This document shows, one piece after another, positions 7,478 to 15,876 of a DNA stretch of 42,401 nucleotides. Within the stretch, counting starts at the first letter, position 1. The number at the start of each line of letters is the position of its first letter. The notes beneath the pieces are model-generated. The model saw only the letters and a program-made list of their open reading frames with translations, had not been told where the DNA came from and searched no databases. The translations under genes and the position numbers were made by a program. Origin of the DNA: JBCCEV01 sp039030125 (GTDB lineage: Bacteria > Pseudomonadota > Gammaproteobacteria > Ga0077536); contig JBCCEV010000014.1 in NCBI GenBank assembly GCA_039030125.1, positions 1 through 42,401 on the forward strand, in the 5' to 3' direction.

Positions 7478-8822
7478 GCGGCGATTGCGTAGAGCTGTGA
7501 GTAGCTGATGGGTAAGCGGTCGAAGCCGTTGCGTTCCCAGGGACGTTCCGCGCCCAAGGCTTCTGCAATCCAGAAACCAGACTGAGCGGCGTCCTCGTGG
7601 AAACCCGCACCTAGGTAGGCGCCGCAAAACCAAGTGTGATGGCGCCCTTGGATCGACAGGGAACGTTCTTGCGCTAGCGCGGTGCGGGCGGTAAAAATCG
7701 GGTGGGTGTACTGATAGCGCCCAAAGACCTTCTCCCGAGCGGGCGGCTCATTGGGATTCAAGGTTACGAAAATGTCGTCTCGGGTCTCCAACGGCTGTAG
7801 CTGATTCATCCAGTAAGTCACGCTCAAGGGTCGATTAATGTCCCAGTCTACGTGGGTAAGATAATTCCAACTAGCCCAGGCAAGCTTGCGGGTGGGCATG
7901 AAGCGCTGGTCGCGGTGGAGCCAGGCTTCGTTGTCGCTGTAGCGGAAAGCGCCGAGGATATCTTGTTCGTCCTGGCTTGGTTCGGCGATTAACGCCAACG
8001 CTTCGTCCGCGTGGGTGGCGAGCACGACCTCGTCAAATTCGAGACGCGCCCCGTCACTTAGCGTCACGACATTGCAGTGCCGTTGTCTTTCGATTTTCAC
8101 GACCGGGGTCGCAATACGTTCCTCGACCTCCGCGTCGGCCAGAAGCGCCTCGACGTATTTGCGACTGCCGCCGGTCACTGTCTTCCATTGGGGACGCTCG
8201 CTCAGGTTCAGCAGTCCGTGGTTATCGAAGAAGCGGATAAAGGCATCGGCAGGGTAGGCCAGGATGTCTTGCTGGGAGCTGGACCAAATGGCCGCCGACA
8301 TCGGAATGAGATGGTCGTTGATGAAGCATTCGCTGTAGCCGTGATTGGCAAGCAGTTCGCCGATCGAGGTGCGCGATGTCTTGAACTGGAAAGGTAACTT
8401 GGGGCGTTTGAGTAGAATCGTTTGATGTCGCTCAGCATCTGCCAGAAGCGGGGGCGGAAGAAGTTTTGCCGTTGGGCGAACATGGCGTTGAGCGTGGCCC
8501 CTGAGTATTCAAGCCGCCCGTCGTCAAGGGAGACCCCGAAGGACATGTCGCTGTCGCTGACGGCGACGCCAAGGCGCCGGAACAAGGCAGAGATTTCCGG
8601 ATAATTTTGCTCGTTGTAAACAATGAAACCGGTATCAACGGCGACTGACTCACCGTGGCTGTCGCGAATATCCACCGTGTTGGCGTGCCCGCCCCAACGC
8701 GGTGCTTGCTCAAACAGCGTAACGCTGTGGGTGTTGGCAAGGCTCCACGTCGCGCACAAACCGGCAGCGCCGCTCCCGACGACCGCGATCCGACGCATTT
8801 TCGACGATTTTGGTGGGCTCAT
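7474..8822 (-). pseudogene. FAD-dependent NAD(P)-binding oxidoreductase (COG2907-like), interrupted by a -1 frameshift
   Basis: Two overlapping frames together spell one protein of about 449 residues. The ATG at 8822 has a strong ribosome-binding site (GGGAG, 8 bases away). The first frame has the dinucleotide motif VVGSGAAGLCATWSL, RWGGHANTVD and DTGFIVYNEQNYP, and runs to KRFYSNAP. From there the family sequence continues in the other frame (KLPFQFKTSRTSIGELLANH, then HLIPMSAAIW and FFDNHGLL) to the C terminus with GRHHTWFCGAYLGAGFHEDA. The switch point is a run of four C on the coding strand (8404-8401); one more C restores an open frame of exactly 450 codons. The rest is intact, so this may be a recent mutation, programmed slippage or a sequencing error. 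It heads the ECF11-controlled operon with DUF1365, Cfa-like and MFS genes. Confidence 0.85.
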
Positions 8823-8848
8823 GTGTTGTTTTCTCCCGCTCCTTCGGC

Positions 8849-8877
8849 GCTTACGCACAAAAATAGGTCGCGGATCA
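8849..8877 (-). promoter_or_regulatory. Predicted ECF11 (RpoE/ChrR) promoter for the FAD-DUF1365-Cfa-MFS operon
   Basis: On the minus strand TGATCC (8877-8872), an 18-base spacer and TAAGC (8853-8849) match the published Rhodobacter RpoE form TGATCC-N18-TAAGA at all but one position. The ATG at 8822 with its ribosome-binding site follows 26 bases after the -10. This is the best of the four sites. Confidence 0.75.
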
Positions 8878-8887
8878 GCCGAGCGGG

Positions 8888-8916
8888 TGATCTAAGCTGT
8901 GATAATGCTCGTATGA
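8888..8916 (+). promoter_or_regulatory. Predicted autoregulatory ECF11 promoter for rpoE-chrR
   Basis: TGATCT (8888-8893), 18 bases, TATGA (8912-8916). ECF11 operons are typically autoregulated. The -10 ends 6 bases before the ATG at 8923, so that start would be leaderless; a later start (ATG 8938 or GTG 8962) would give a short leader. Confidence 0.5.
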
Positions 8917-8922
8917 GCCGCC

Positions 8923-9582
8923 ATGCACTCAAATTTAATGAAACGCAGCAGGCCTACGGTCGTGGCTGAACAGGACAAGCCGGGCCAGGTGGTGTCTTTG
9001 GCAAATCGCCGTGAAGACCCAGAAGCCGCCGTGCGAAACGAGGAAACGGCGCTACTGCTCAGGGTGCGTGACGAGCAAGATCGTGGCGCATACAGTGAGA
9101 TTTTTGAGCGTTTCGCGCCACGGCTGAAAGCCTACCTGACATCACTGTCCAACGACGCTTCGGTGGCGGAAACCGTGGTCCAGGAAATCATGATCACCGT
9201 TTGGACGAAATCCCGTCTTTTCGACCCCTCGAAGGCTTCGGCACGCACATGGCTATATACCATGGCGCGTAATCGTCTAATCGACGTGAAGCGCGGCTCG
9301 CAACGCGAAGCCCGCTTCATCGAAAGTTACACCGATCAGCAAGATCCGCCCGTCGACGAAGTCGATCGGGGTGCCTCGATGGTGAATACCTTCAAGCTCA
9401 ACGCATTGCTTGAAAAACTCCCCGGCGAGCAGGCCGAGGTCTTGATGTTCGCTTACGTGGAGGGATACTCGCATCGCGAAATTGCGGAGCGCCTCGATCT
9501 GCCGTTAGGCACGGTCAAATCGCGTATCCGTCTGGCGGTGGAACGGCTGCGTGGCAGCCTGGGGGATGATCATGCTGTCTAA
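8923..9582 (+). CDS. rpoE: ECF11-type RNA polymerase sigma factor
   Basis: This sigma-70 family factor of up to 219 residues has only regions 2 and 4, as ECF factors do. Region 2 spans about 55-125 (EIFERFAPRLKAYLTSL, then VQEIMITVW and ARTWLYTMARNRLIDVKR); region 4 spans about 160-210 (LPGEQAEVLMFAYVEGYSHR, then EIAERLDLPLGTVKSRI). With the downstream zinc anti-sigma factor ChrR this is the ECF11 group that drives singlet-oxygen and photo-oxidative stress responses. The start is uncertain: ATG 8923, ATG 8938 and GTG 8962 are all in frame and none has a good ribosome-binding site. The 3' end overlaps chrR. Likely targets in this window are the operons at 8822, 2216 and 2320. Confidence 0.93.
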   Translation: MHSNLMKRSRPTVVAEQDKPGQVVSLANRREDPEAAVRNEETALLLRVRDEQDRGAYSEIFERFAPRLKAYLTSLSNDASVAETVVQEIMITVWTKSRLFDPSKASARTWLYTMARNRLIDVKRGSQREARFIESYTDQQDPPVDEVDRGASMVNTFKLNALLEKLPGEQAEVLMFAYVEGYSHREIAERLDLPLGTVKSRIRLAVERLRGSLGDDHAV

Positions 9583-10225
9583 CCATTGTCCCAGCGAAGC
9601 TTGGTTGCTGGATTACGCGCTGGGTAACACGCCAGCGTCTTTCGAGATCCTGATGAATGCTCATGTTGGTGTGTGCGATAAATGCCGCAGTGACGTCAAC
9701 ATGTTCGAAAACATCGGCGGAGACCTTCTGGCCTCGCAGCATAACGGATCCGTGCAAGTCGATATGGCCTCGACACTGGCGCTCGCTGAGACCCATAGGA
9801 ATGGCGTATCCACGGAATCGCGCGCGGTTGACGCCGGCAGTGAAGCCAGTTTCGATTACTTCGTGAGAATGCATCTAAATTGCAGTATTGGCGCGCTGCC
9901 TTGGCGCTCCCTTGGGGGCGGGCTTAAGGTGTGTAAGTTGCGCTCAGAAGATGATTCACGATTGTGGATGCTGCGTGCCGCACCTGGCACCGTGTTGCCG
10001 CGTCATTCTCATGAAGGCAGTGAACTGACTTTAGTTTTAACCGGCGCCTATTTCTGTGGTTCAAGCATTTATGGCGCTGGCGATATTGAAGATGCCGATG
10101 AGACCATTGAGCATCAGCCAATCGTCACCGAGGACGCCGAGTGCATTTGTTTGGCGGCCACCGAAGGCCCGCTGCGCTTTGATTCTTGGACAGCGCGCTT
10201 GATTCAGCCGCTAATTGGGATTTGA
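9572..10225 (+). CDS. chrR: ChrR family zinc anti-sigma factor with cupin domain
   Basis: This 217-residue protein starts at ATG 9572, inside the end of the sigma gene, with a GGGGG stretch 6 bases upstream; the overlap implies coupled synthesis. The N-terminal anti-sigma domain has H5 and HVGVCDKC with H31, C35 and C38, the same zinc ligand set as Rhodobacter ChrR. The C-terminal cupin domain has RHSHEGSE with H145, H147 and E151 and later H181, matching the second zinc site. In the known system ChrR holds RpoE until singlet oxygen triggers its release and degradation. All eight ligands are present, so the switch should work. The last 15 bases overlap the convergent photolyase gene. Confidence 0.94.
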   Translation: MLSNHCPSEAWLLDYALGNTPASFEILMNAHVGVCDKCRSDVNMFENIGGDLLASQHNGSVQVDMASTLALAETHRNGVSTESRAVDAGSEASFDYFVRMHLNCSIGALPWRSLGGGLKVCKLRSEDDSRLWMLRAAPGTVLPRHSHEGSELTLVLTGAYFCGSSIYGAGDIEDADETIEHQPIVTEDAECICLAATEGPLRFDSWTARLIQPLIGI

Positions 10226-11665
10226 GCGGCCTTCTTTAAACTGCGCGAGCGCGCCAAGCGCGCGTTCTCGACCCACTTTGTGATCGACCATTGGCTCCGG
10301 GTAGTCCAATCCCAAGCGAACCTTCGCGCTTGCTAGTACTTCGTCTGAAGCTTGCCAAGGGGCGTGCAGTACCTCGTCAGGAAGTGCCGCGAGTTCCGGT
10401 ATCCAACGGCGCACATAGTGCCCCTTCGAATCGAATTTTTGACCCTGCGTGATGGGATTGAAGATACGGAAGTAGGGTGCGGCATCAGCCCCACAACCAG
10501 CAACCCACTGCCAGCCCGCAGAGTTATTCGCCAAGTCGGCATCGAGTAGGGTGTCCCAGAACCAGCGGGCGCCGTCCTGCCAGGGCACCATCAAATGTTT
10601 CACCAGGAATGACGCGCAGATCATCCGCACGCGGTTATGCATCCAACCGGTGCGCCACAGTTGTCGCATGCCGGCATCAACAATCGGATATCCGGTACGT
10701 CCTCTTTGCCAGCATGCGAGTGCCGTGTTATTGGTCCGCCACGGAAAATCCTTGTATTCGTCGCGAAATGGTTCGAGTGGGATCTGGGGCCAATGAAATA
10801 GCAAATGGTAGGAGAACTCACGCCAGTAAATTTGCCGCACGAATGAGTCCGGGCCGCGCATGCTCGATGACCGGTCGGCAGCGGCATGGATATGAGCCAA
10901 TACCTGGCGAGGTGAGATCTCACCGAAGGCCAGGTGCGGCGATAATGTCGAGGTCCCCGGCTGACCGGGATGATCACGATCGCTCGCGTAGCGATCTACG
11001 AACTCGGTCGCGAAGGTCTCTAGCGCCCTTTGCGCGCCGCGCTCTCCGGGCTGCCAGCGATCGGAGAACTCCAGCGCCCAATCGGGCGCTGTTGGTAGCA
11101 GCCGCCAGTCGCCGATCGCCTCGCTTCGCTCATTGTGAGCATACCAGCGCACATTCGACGGCACGGGGCTTGGCGCACCAACTTCTTGATCGCGCACCGA
11201 CTTCCAATACGGAGTAAAGACACGGTAGGGCTTGCCGCCGCCGGTGCGGGCGCGCTCTGGATCTTGCAACAGATGTCCACCGAAGCGTTTCACGGTCAAC
11301 TTTGCAGACAATGCTGCGTGAATTCGGTCCTCAAGCCCGCGCGCCCAGGGCTCGTAGCGGCGTTGGAAGAACAAACCGTCGGCCTCGATATCACTTGCAA
11401 GCCTGGAGAGTTCGCTGAGGGTATCGCCGCGCTTGAACAGCAGGCTAACGCCCAAGTCAGACAATGACTGGTCTAAAGCACATAGACTGTGGTGTAACCA
11501 CCATCTTTGCGCGCCGCCCAGTCGCCACGGGCCAGGGCTTTCATCATCGAAAACGAATACTGGAAGGATTGGTTTTGCGGTCGCGGCTGCGGCACTAAGC
11601 GCCGGGTTGTCGCTGAGACGGAGCGTGCCGCTGAACCATAAGATTATGGGCCGCGCCTTATTCAT
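10211..11665 (-). CDS. phrB: Deoxyribodipyrimidine photolyase (cryptochrome/photolyase family)
   Basis: This 484-residue protein fits class I CPD photolyases. The N-terminal alpha/beta antenna domain begins ILWFSGTLRLSDNPAL. The FAD domain has GTSTLSPHLAFGEISPRQVL, IYWREFSYHLL, GYPIVDAGMRQLWRTGWMHN and NRVRMI, then FWDTLLDADLANNSAGWQWV and APYFRIFNP. Segments for FAD binding and dimer recognition are present, so it should repair pyrimidine dimers with blue light. A photolyase is a usual member of RpoE-ChrR regulons. I see no ECF11-type promoter between 11666 and 11766, so its control here may differ. It converges on chrR with a 15-base overlap. Confidence 0.94.
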   Translation of the reverse strand: MNKARPIILWFSGTLRLSDNPALSAAAATAKPILPVFVFDDESPGPWRLGGAQRWWLHHSLCALDQSLSDLGVSLLFKRGDTLSELSRLASDIEADGLFFQRRYEPWARGLEDRIHAALSAKLTVKRFGGHLLQDPERARTGGGKPYRVFTPYWKSVRDQEVGAPSPVPSNVRWYAHNERSEAIGDWRLLPTAPDWALEFSDRWQPGERGAQRALETFATEFVDRYASDRDHPGQPGTSTLSPHLAFGEISPRQVLAHIHAAADRSSSMRGPDSFVRQIYWREFSYHLLFHWPQIPLEPFRDEYKDFPWRTNNTALACWQRGRTGYPIVDAGMRQLWRTGWMHNRVRMICASFLVKHLMVPWQDGARWFWDTLLDADLANNSAGWQWVAGCGADAAPYFRIFNPITQGQKFDSKGHYVRRWIPELAALPDEVLHAPWQASDEVLASAKVRLGLDYPEPMVDHKVGRERALGALAQFKEGRSNPN

Positions 11666-11766
11666 CGATCGCGCCCCGGCTCGTTCGAAATTCTTGAGCC
11701 ATGAAATTTCCGTTTAGAATAGACGCAGCGCCAAAACGCCTGCCCTCCGCCGCCTCTGAGTTGATA

Positions 11767-13605
11767 ATGAACATTCTCGGGCTTTCATCCTACTATCATG
11801 ACAGCGCCGCCGCGTTAGTTCGCGATGGCAAAGTCGCATACGCCGCCCAAGAAGAGCGGTTCACCCGTAGGAAGCACGATCCGCGATTCCCCGCGCGCGC
11901 CGCGGCGTATTGCTTAAGCTCAGGTGGCTTGAAACTAACCGACGTCGATTATGTGGTTTTCTATGACAAACCATTAGTGAAGTTCGAACGCCTGCTCGAG
12001 ACCTACCTCGCATACGCCCCCCGGGGGTTCCGCTCGTTTTTGGTAGCCATGCCGGTCTGGCTAAAAGAGAAATTGTTTCTCAAGGAGCTTTTAATAAAAG
12101 AAATTGCGACACTCGGTCAATGCGAAATCGACGAATTGCCGCCGTTATTGTTCACGCAGCATCATCAGTCCCACGCAGCCTCAGCTTTTTACCCGTCGCC
12201 TTTCGATGAAGCTGCCGTTTTATGCATGGATGGGGTGGGCGAGTGGGCGACTACTTCGGTATGGCACGGCAAGGGGCGCGAACTAAACCCTTTGTGGGAG
12301 ATTAATTTCCCGCATTCATTGGGCCTGCTCTATTCGGCATTTACCTATTTCACTGGATTCAAGGTTAATTCCGGCGAATACAAGTTGATGGGTTTAGCAC
12401 CTTACGGCGAGCCCCAGTACGCAGACTTGATCCGCAAGCACCTCATTGCGATTAAACCCGATGGCACTTTTCGCATGGACATGAGTTATTTCAATTATGC
12501 GAACGGTTTGACCATGACCAACAAAAAATTCGCCAAGTTGTTTGGAGGTCCACCGCGTTCCGCAGAATCCTCAATTACACAACGCGAAATGGATCTCGCC
12601 GCTTCTATTCAGGTGGTTACCGAAGAAATCGTATTGCGTCTGGCGAAGACGGTTCAAAAGGAGACCGGCGCTAAAAATTTGTGTCTTGCCGGTGGCGTTG
12701 CGCTTAACTGCGTGGCCAATGGCCGGTTGGTGCGAGAGGGACCTTTCGACGAGGTTTGGGTGCAGCCTGCCGCCGGCGACGCGGGCGGAGCAGTGGGTTC
12801 AGCTCTGGCGGTTTGGTTTGAGTATTTGGGCAACGGGCGTGCCACCAACGGCCGCGATTCGATGGCGGGCGGCTATCTGGGACCGGCCTATCAGGACGAC
12901 GATATCGCCCGTCGATTGGACGCGGCGGAGGCGAACTATACGCGTATCGGCGATGCCGAGTTGATGCCGAGGCTTGCGGAGATCCTTGATAGTGGGGCCG
13001 TGGTTGGCTGGTTTCAGGGACCAATGGAGTTTGGGCCGCGGGCGCTGGGCGGGCGTTCGATCATTGGTGACCCGCGCAACCGTGATATGCAATCGGTAAT
13101 GAATCTCAAAATTAAGTATCGCGAATCATTCAGACCGTTCGCGCCGGCTATCTTGGCGGAGCGGGTGTCAGATTATTTCGAACATAGCGGCAACAGCCCC
13201 TACATGTTGATAGTTGCGCCGCTCAAAGAACGACACCGGATCGCGATGACCAAGGAGCAAGAAAGTTTGTTCGGCATTGATAAGTTGAATGTCTCGCGTT
13301 CTTCAATTCCGGCGATTACGCATGTCGATTATTCGGCGCGTCTGCAAACGGTGCATGCCGACACCAACCCTCGGTTTCATGCATTGCTAACGGCTTTTGA
13401 AGAGCGCACTGGCTGCCCAACACTGGTGAATACCTCGTTCAACGTACGTGGCGAGCCCATCGTGTGTACGCCAGAAGATGCTTATCGGTGTTTCATGCGC
13501 ACGGAGATGGATTATTTGGTGGTCGAGAATTTTCTGATGAATAAAAACGATCAGCCTGAGGCCGAGAAGGATGAGTCCTGGCGGGACGAGTTCGAACTCG
13601 ATTAG
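11767..13605 (+). CDS. Carbamoyltransferase, NodU/CmcH family
   Basis: The ATG at 11767 gives 612 residues and the family N terminus MNILGLSSYYHDSAAALV; an ATG at 11701 would add an unrelated extension. The N-terminal Kae1-like ATP-binding half has QHHQSHAASAFYPSPF, VLCMDGVGEW and LCLAGGVALNCVANG. The C-terminal YrdC-like half has FGPRALGGRSIIGDPRN and CPTLVNTSFNVRGEPIVCTP. Such enzymes transfer a carbamoyl group from carbamoyl phosphate, via an adenylate, to hydroxyl groups of sugars or natural products. It is followed by SxtJ-like and DUF5989 genes, a three-gene arrangement that recurs widely in Gram-negative genomes. The acceptor is unknown; a surface glycan or lipid would suit the two membrane partners. 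Confidence 0.94.
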   Translation: MNILGLSSYYHDSAAALVRDGKVAYAAQEERFTRRKHDPRFPARAAAYCLSSGGLKLTDVDYVVFYDKPLVKFERLLETYLAYAPRGFRSFLVAMPVWLKEKLFLKELLIKEIATLGQCEIDELPPLLFTQHHQSHAASAFYPSPFDEAAVLCMDGVGEWATTSVWHGKGRELNPLWEINFPHSLGLLYSAFTYFTGFKVNSGEYKLMGLAPYGEPQYADLIRKHLIAIKPDGTFRMDMSYFNYANGLTMTNKKFAKLFGGPPRSAESSITQREMDLAASIQVVTEEIVLRLAKTVQKETGAKNLCLAGGVALNCVANGRLVREGPFDEVWVQPAAGDAGGAVGSALAVWFEYLGNGRATNGRDSMAGGYLGPAYQDDDIARRLDAAEANYTRIGDAELMPRLAEILDSGAVVGWFQGPMEFGPRALGGRSIIGDPRNRDMQSVMNLKIKYRESFRPFAPAILAERVSDYFEHSGNSPYMLIVAPLKERHRIAMTKEQESLFGIDKLNVSRSSIPAITHVDYSARLQTVHADTNPRFHALLTAFEERTGCPTLVNTSFNVRGEPIVCTPEDAYRCFMRTEMDYLVVENFLMNKNDQPEAEKDESWRDEFELD

Positions 13606-13611
13606 CGGCGT

Positions 13612-14019
13612 ATGGAACAGGAGATCCCGGAATTAGACAGCAAGGGCCTCAGGGATTTCGCCCTGACCACCGGCGGCATCGTTATGGTGTTATTTGGTTT
13701 GGTGTTCCCATGGTTGCTGGACGTAAAGATCCCGGTGTGGCCGTGGATCCTGGGCAGCGCATTGATGTTTTGGGGGCTGATCGCACCGGCCAGCCTGCGC
13801 CGGGTGTATCGCCTTTGGATGCGTTTTGGCTTGGTTATGAGCAAGGTCATGACACCGCTGATTTTGGGTATCGCGTTTATCGTGATGTTTATACCCATTG
13901 GCATATTGATGCGGTTATTCGGTCGAGATCCAATGCAGCGTAAAATAGATCCCGAACTATTCAGCTACCGCGAGCACAGCGCGCCGACGGCGCCTGAGGA
14001 TATGGAGCGCCCATTCTGA
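13612..14019 (+). CDS. SxtJ family membrane protein
   Basis: This 135-residue protein begins six bases after the carbamoyltransferase stop. After a polar start (MEQEIPELDSKGLRDFALT) come paired hydrophobic segments (about 20-37 and 42-58), a basic loop with SLRRVYRLWMRFG, and a third long segment (about 77-100) with a polar tail. This is the SxtJ pattern, named from the saxitoxin cluster, where its function is not established. It consistently follows NodU-type carbamoyltransferases. Its stop overlaps the next start as TGATG, so the three genes are one translational unit. A role in anchoring the carbamoyltransferase at the membrane is inference. Confidence 0.88.
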   Translation: MEQEIPELDSKGLRDFALTTGGIVMVLFGLVFPWLLDVKIPVWPWILGSALMFWGLIAPASLRRVYRLWMRFGLVMSKVMTPLILGIAFIVMFIPIGILMRLFGRDPMQRKIDPELFSYREHSAPTAPEDMERPF

Positions 14020-14171
14020 TGAAGGAAACGATCAAAGACTTTTGGGGCTTCATGCGGGTACGCAAGAAGTACTGGCTCGCACCTATTGTAATTGTGATGG
14101 TGTTGCTGGGAAGCCTGATCATCATGGCACAGGGTTCGGCGGTGGCGCCGTTTATCTATACGCTTTTCTAA
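14019..14171 (+). CDS. DUF5989 family small membrane protein
   Basis: This 50-residue protein starts at the ATG overlapping the SxtJ stop. It reads MKETIKDFWGFMRVRKKYWL, then one transmembrane segment (APIVIVMVLLGSLIIMAQG), and ends SAVAPFIYTLF. That is the DUF5989 pattern: a basic amphipathic start, one helix and an aromatic tail. The family is almost always third in the NodU-SxtJ-DUF5989 module. Its function is unknown. The stop codon directly abuts the stop of the sulfotransferase on the other strand, with no base between them. Confidence 0.9.
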   Translation: MKETIKDFWGFMRVRKKYWLAPIVIVMVLLGSLIIMAQGSAVAPFIYTLF

Positions 14172-15104
14172 TCAGAGCGTTTTCGGGTCGAGAAACCCTG
14201 TACTGTGCGTTAGCCAGCGGTACAGGCTCGGTTCAACTAAATCGTGAAGTACCGCGTCGTAGCGCTCTAACTGTTCAGCACTCAATACACCGTCCCAACG
14301 GCGGTTCGTGCCTTTGTGAAAGAAGTTCTTGTCATCTTTCCAAATGCCCTTGTTCGCGCCTGGCGCCCGCGTCGCCGCGTTCTTTTTCATTTCGCCGAAC
14401 GTCATGCTGTCAACCAGCGCCGGCCAGATTTCCTCGTCGACTGGGATATCAAGGAAGGCCGAAATCCGGCGCATCTGGCCGTCGAGATCATCTAACAAGT
14501 CTTGAAAGTGAACGTGCAAGACGTTGTCGAGTTTGCGGTGCTCCCACCAAGTTTGCGCATGGTAGTGATGGGACCAAAAAGGGAAGCCGTCTTGTTCCCA
14601 AGGAAATGTCGATTTACTGATCCAATCGTTGAATGCCGCGCCAGCGCTTTCCGGAGGATCGGCAAATTTTGGGCCTCGCCGGTTGGGGTCCTCGTTAATC
14701 ATTTTTCTGACCTCGGGATTAAAGTTATGCCAGTGATTCCACATCGACATGAAGATGTCGCGCCCGTCGCGGCCGACAAAAATATATTGGCATTGTGGGT
14801 AGTAGGGGAGCGCGGTCAGCGGCAAATGCGTTTTCAGGTAGCGCCGATGTTGTTGCTCCTCAAGGCGCGCCAACAACTCTTCGACGGGTTCGAATATGGC
14901 ATCGACCCAGGGTGAGAAAGAATCCAGCTCACCCGGAGCCTCCGGCGATTGGAAGATCAGTGTCCCGCAAATCCCCTGCATCCAGGTGGTCCCGCCTTTA
15001 TAGGAGGTCGAAATGACCACGTCGCCTTCGCGCGGCTGAAAATCGTTCCATCGACGGCTGTCGATGATGACGCTTTCATAGTGCTGGGTGAGTTTCGGTG
15101 CCAT
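14172..15104 (-). CDS. Sulfotransferase (cytosolic Sulfotransfer_1 type)
   Basis: From ATG 15104 the protein has 310 residues (MAPKLTQHYESVII...); an ATG at 15137 and an ATG-like extension to 15179 are possible but give low-complexity Pro/Thr sequence. The PAPS 5'-phosphosulfate loop appears as ISTSYKGGTTWMQG, the 3'-phosphate site as YIFVGRDGRDIFMSMWNHW, and the C-terminal GxxGxWK region as NKGIWKDD. KTHLPLTALPYYP and a conserved His context support a working enzyme. It would move sulfate from PAPS to an unknown acceptor. It faces the carbamoyltransferase module tail to tail, so a shared target such as a surface or secreted metabolite is possible, but unproven. Confidence 0.9.
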   Translation of the reverse strand: MAPKLTQHYESVIIDSRRWNDFQPREGDVVISTSYKGGTTWMQGICGTLIFQSPEAPGELDSFSPWVDAIFEPVEELLARLEEQQHRRYLKTHLPLTALPYYPQCQYIFVGRDGRDIFMSMWNHWHNFNPEVRKMINEDPNRRGPKFADPPESAGAAFNDWISKSTFPWEQDGFPFWSHHYHAQTWWEHRKLDNVLHVHFQDLLDDLDGQMRRISAFLDIPVDEEIWPALVDSMTFGEMKKNAATRAPGANKGIWKDDKNFFHKGTNRRWDGVLSAEQLERYDAVLHDLVEPSLYRWLTHSTGFLDPKTL

Positions 15105-15208
15105 GGTGTGTGTCGCTGGTCTGGTTGGTGGGGGCATTGTAACTGGAAGCGAAATAGCACTATGGTTCGTGAGGGTCAAAAATCGCCAAGTGGGAAAAGG
15201 AGGTGAGC

Positions 15209-15862
15209 GTGAGCATCCGCTTACACGGGGTATCGATCAGCAACTACTATTCAACTGTGAAGGCCGGCTTGGTCGAGAAAGGACTGGATTTTGAGGAAGT
15301 ACCAGTCATGCCAACGCAAACCCCTGAGGTACTGGCGCACAGTCCGATGGGGAAGGTGCCGTGGATAGAAATCGACGGTCAGGACTTATCTGAAACCAGC
15401 GTTATCTTCGATTACATTGAAGAATGTCATCCGCAGCCGCCGCTTTATCCAACCGATCCTTGGGCGCGCGCAAAGACGCGCGAAATCATGCGCGTGGTCG
15501 AGATGTATCTCGACAGCGCGGTGAGGCCGCATTTGCCAGCCGTTTATTTTGGCGCGCCCGTCGATCAAGGCGCCTACGATTCTGTCCCCGAAGAGCTGAA
15601 CAAAGGCCTCGTCGCCCTTAAGAAGGTTGCGCAGTTTGCCCCCTATATCGCAGGCGCTGAGTTTACCTATGCCGACATCACGGCTTTTTTCCAGATCGGA
15701 TTTACCAATCTGCATACCACGCGCATTTACGATCGCGACATCATTGATGAAGTGGCGGGCTTGGCGGATTACCTGGCTCTGGTGCGCGAGCGGGCGAGCT
15801 TGAGGGAGGTTGCCGATCAGATGCAGAGCGATCTCGATAGCTTCTTCTCCAAAACGGACTAA
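15209..15862 (+). CDS. Glutathione S-transferase family protein
   Basis: This 217-residue protein starts at GTG 15209, five bases after an AAGGAGG ribosome-binding site; the GTG at 15203 would overlap that site. The thioredoxin-like N-terminal domain has YYSTVKAGLVEKGLDFEEV, HSPMGKVPWIEID (with the cis-Pro) and LSETSVIFDYIEE (Ser contacting the glutathione gamma-glutamyl group). The helical C-terminal domain has AGAEFTYADITAFF, the usual N-cap/hydrophobic staple. The likely role is glutathione conjugation or peroxide reduction in the cytoplasm; the substrate is unknown. The kinase gene follows after 14 bases, suggesting co-transcription. Confidence 0.9.
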   Translation: MSIRLHGVSISNYYSTVKAGLVEKGLDFEEVPVMPTQTPEVLAHSPMGKVPWIEIDGQDLSETSVIFDYIEECHPQPPLYPTDPWARAKTREIMRVVEMYLDSAVRPHLPAVYFGAPVDQGAYDSVPEELNKGLVALKKVAQFAPYIAGAEFTYADITAFFQIGFTNLHTTRIYDRDIIDEVAGLADYLALVRERASLREVADQMQSDLDSFFSKTD

Positions 15863-15876
15863 CTTCGGAGGGCGGC

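Noticed and set aside
10477..11217. 246-codon plus-strand frame inside the photolyase gene
   Set aside because: Antisense shadow: Arg/Ser/Pro-rich product with no motif, opposite a fully conserved gene.
14042..14620. 192-codon plus-strand frame across DUF5989 and the sulfotransferase 3' half
   Set aside because: Out of frame with DUF5989 and antisense to conserved sulfotransferase motifs; DUF5989 in the other frame is clearly the real gene.
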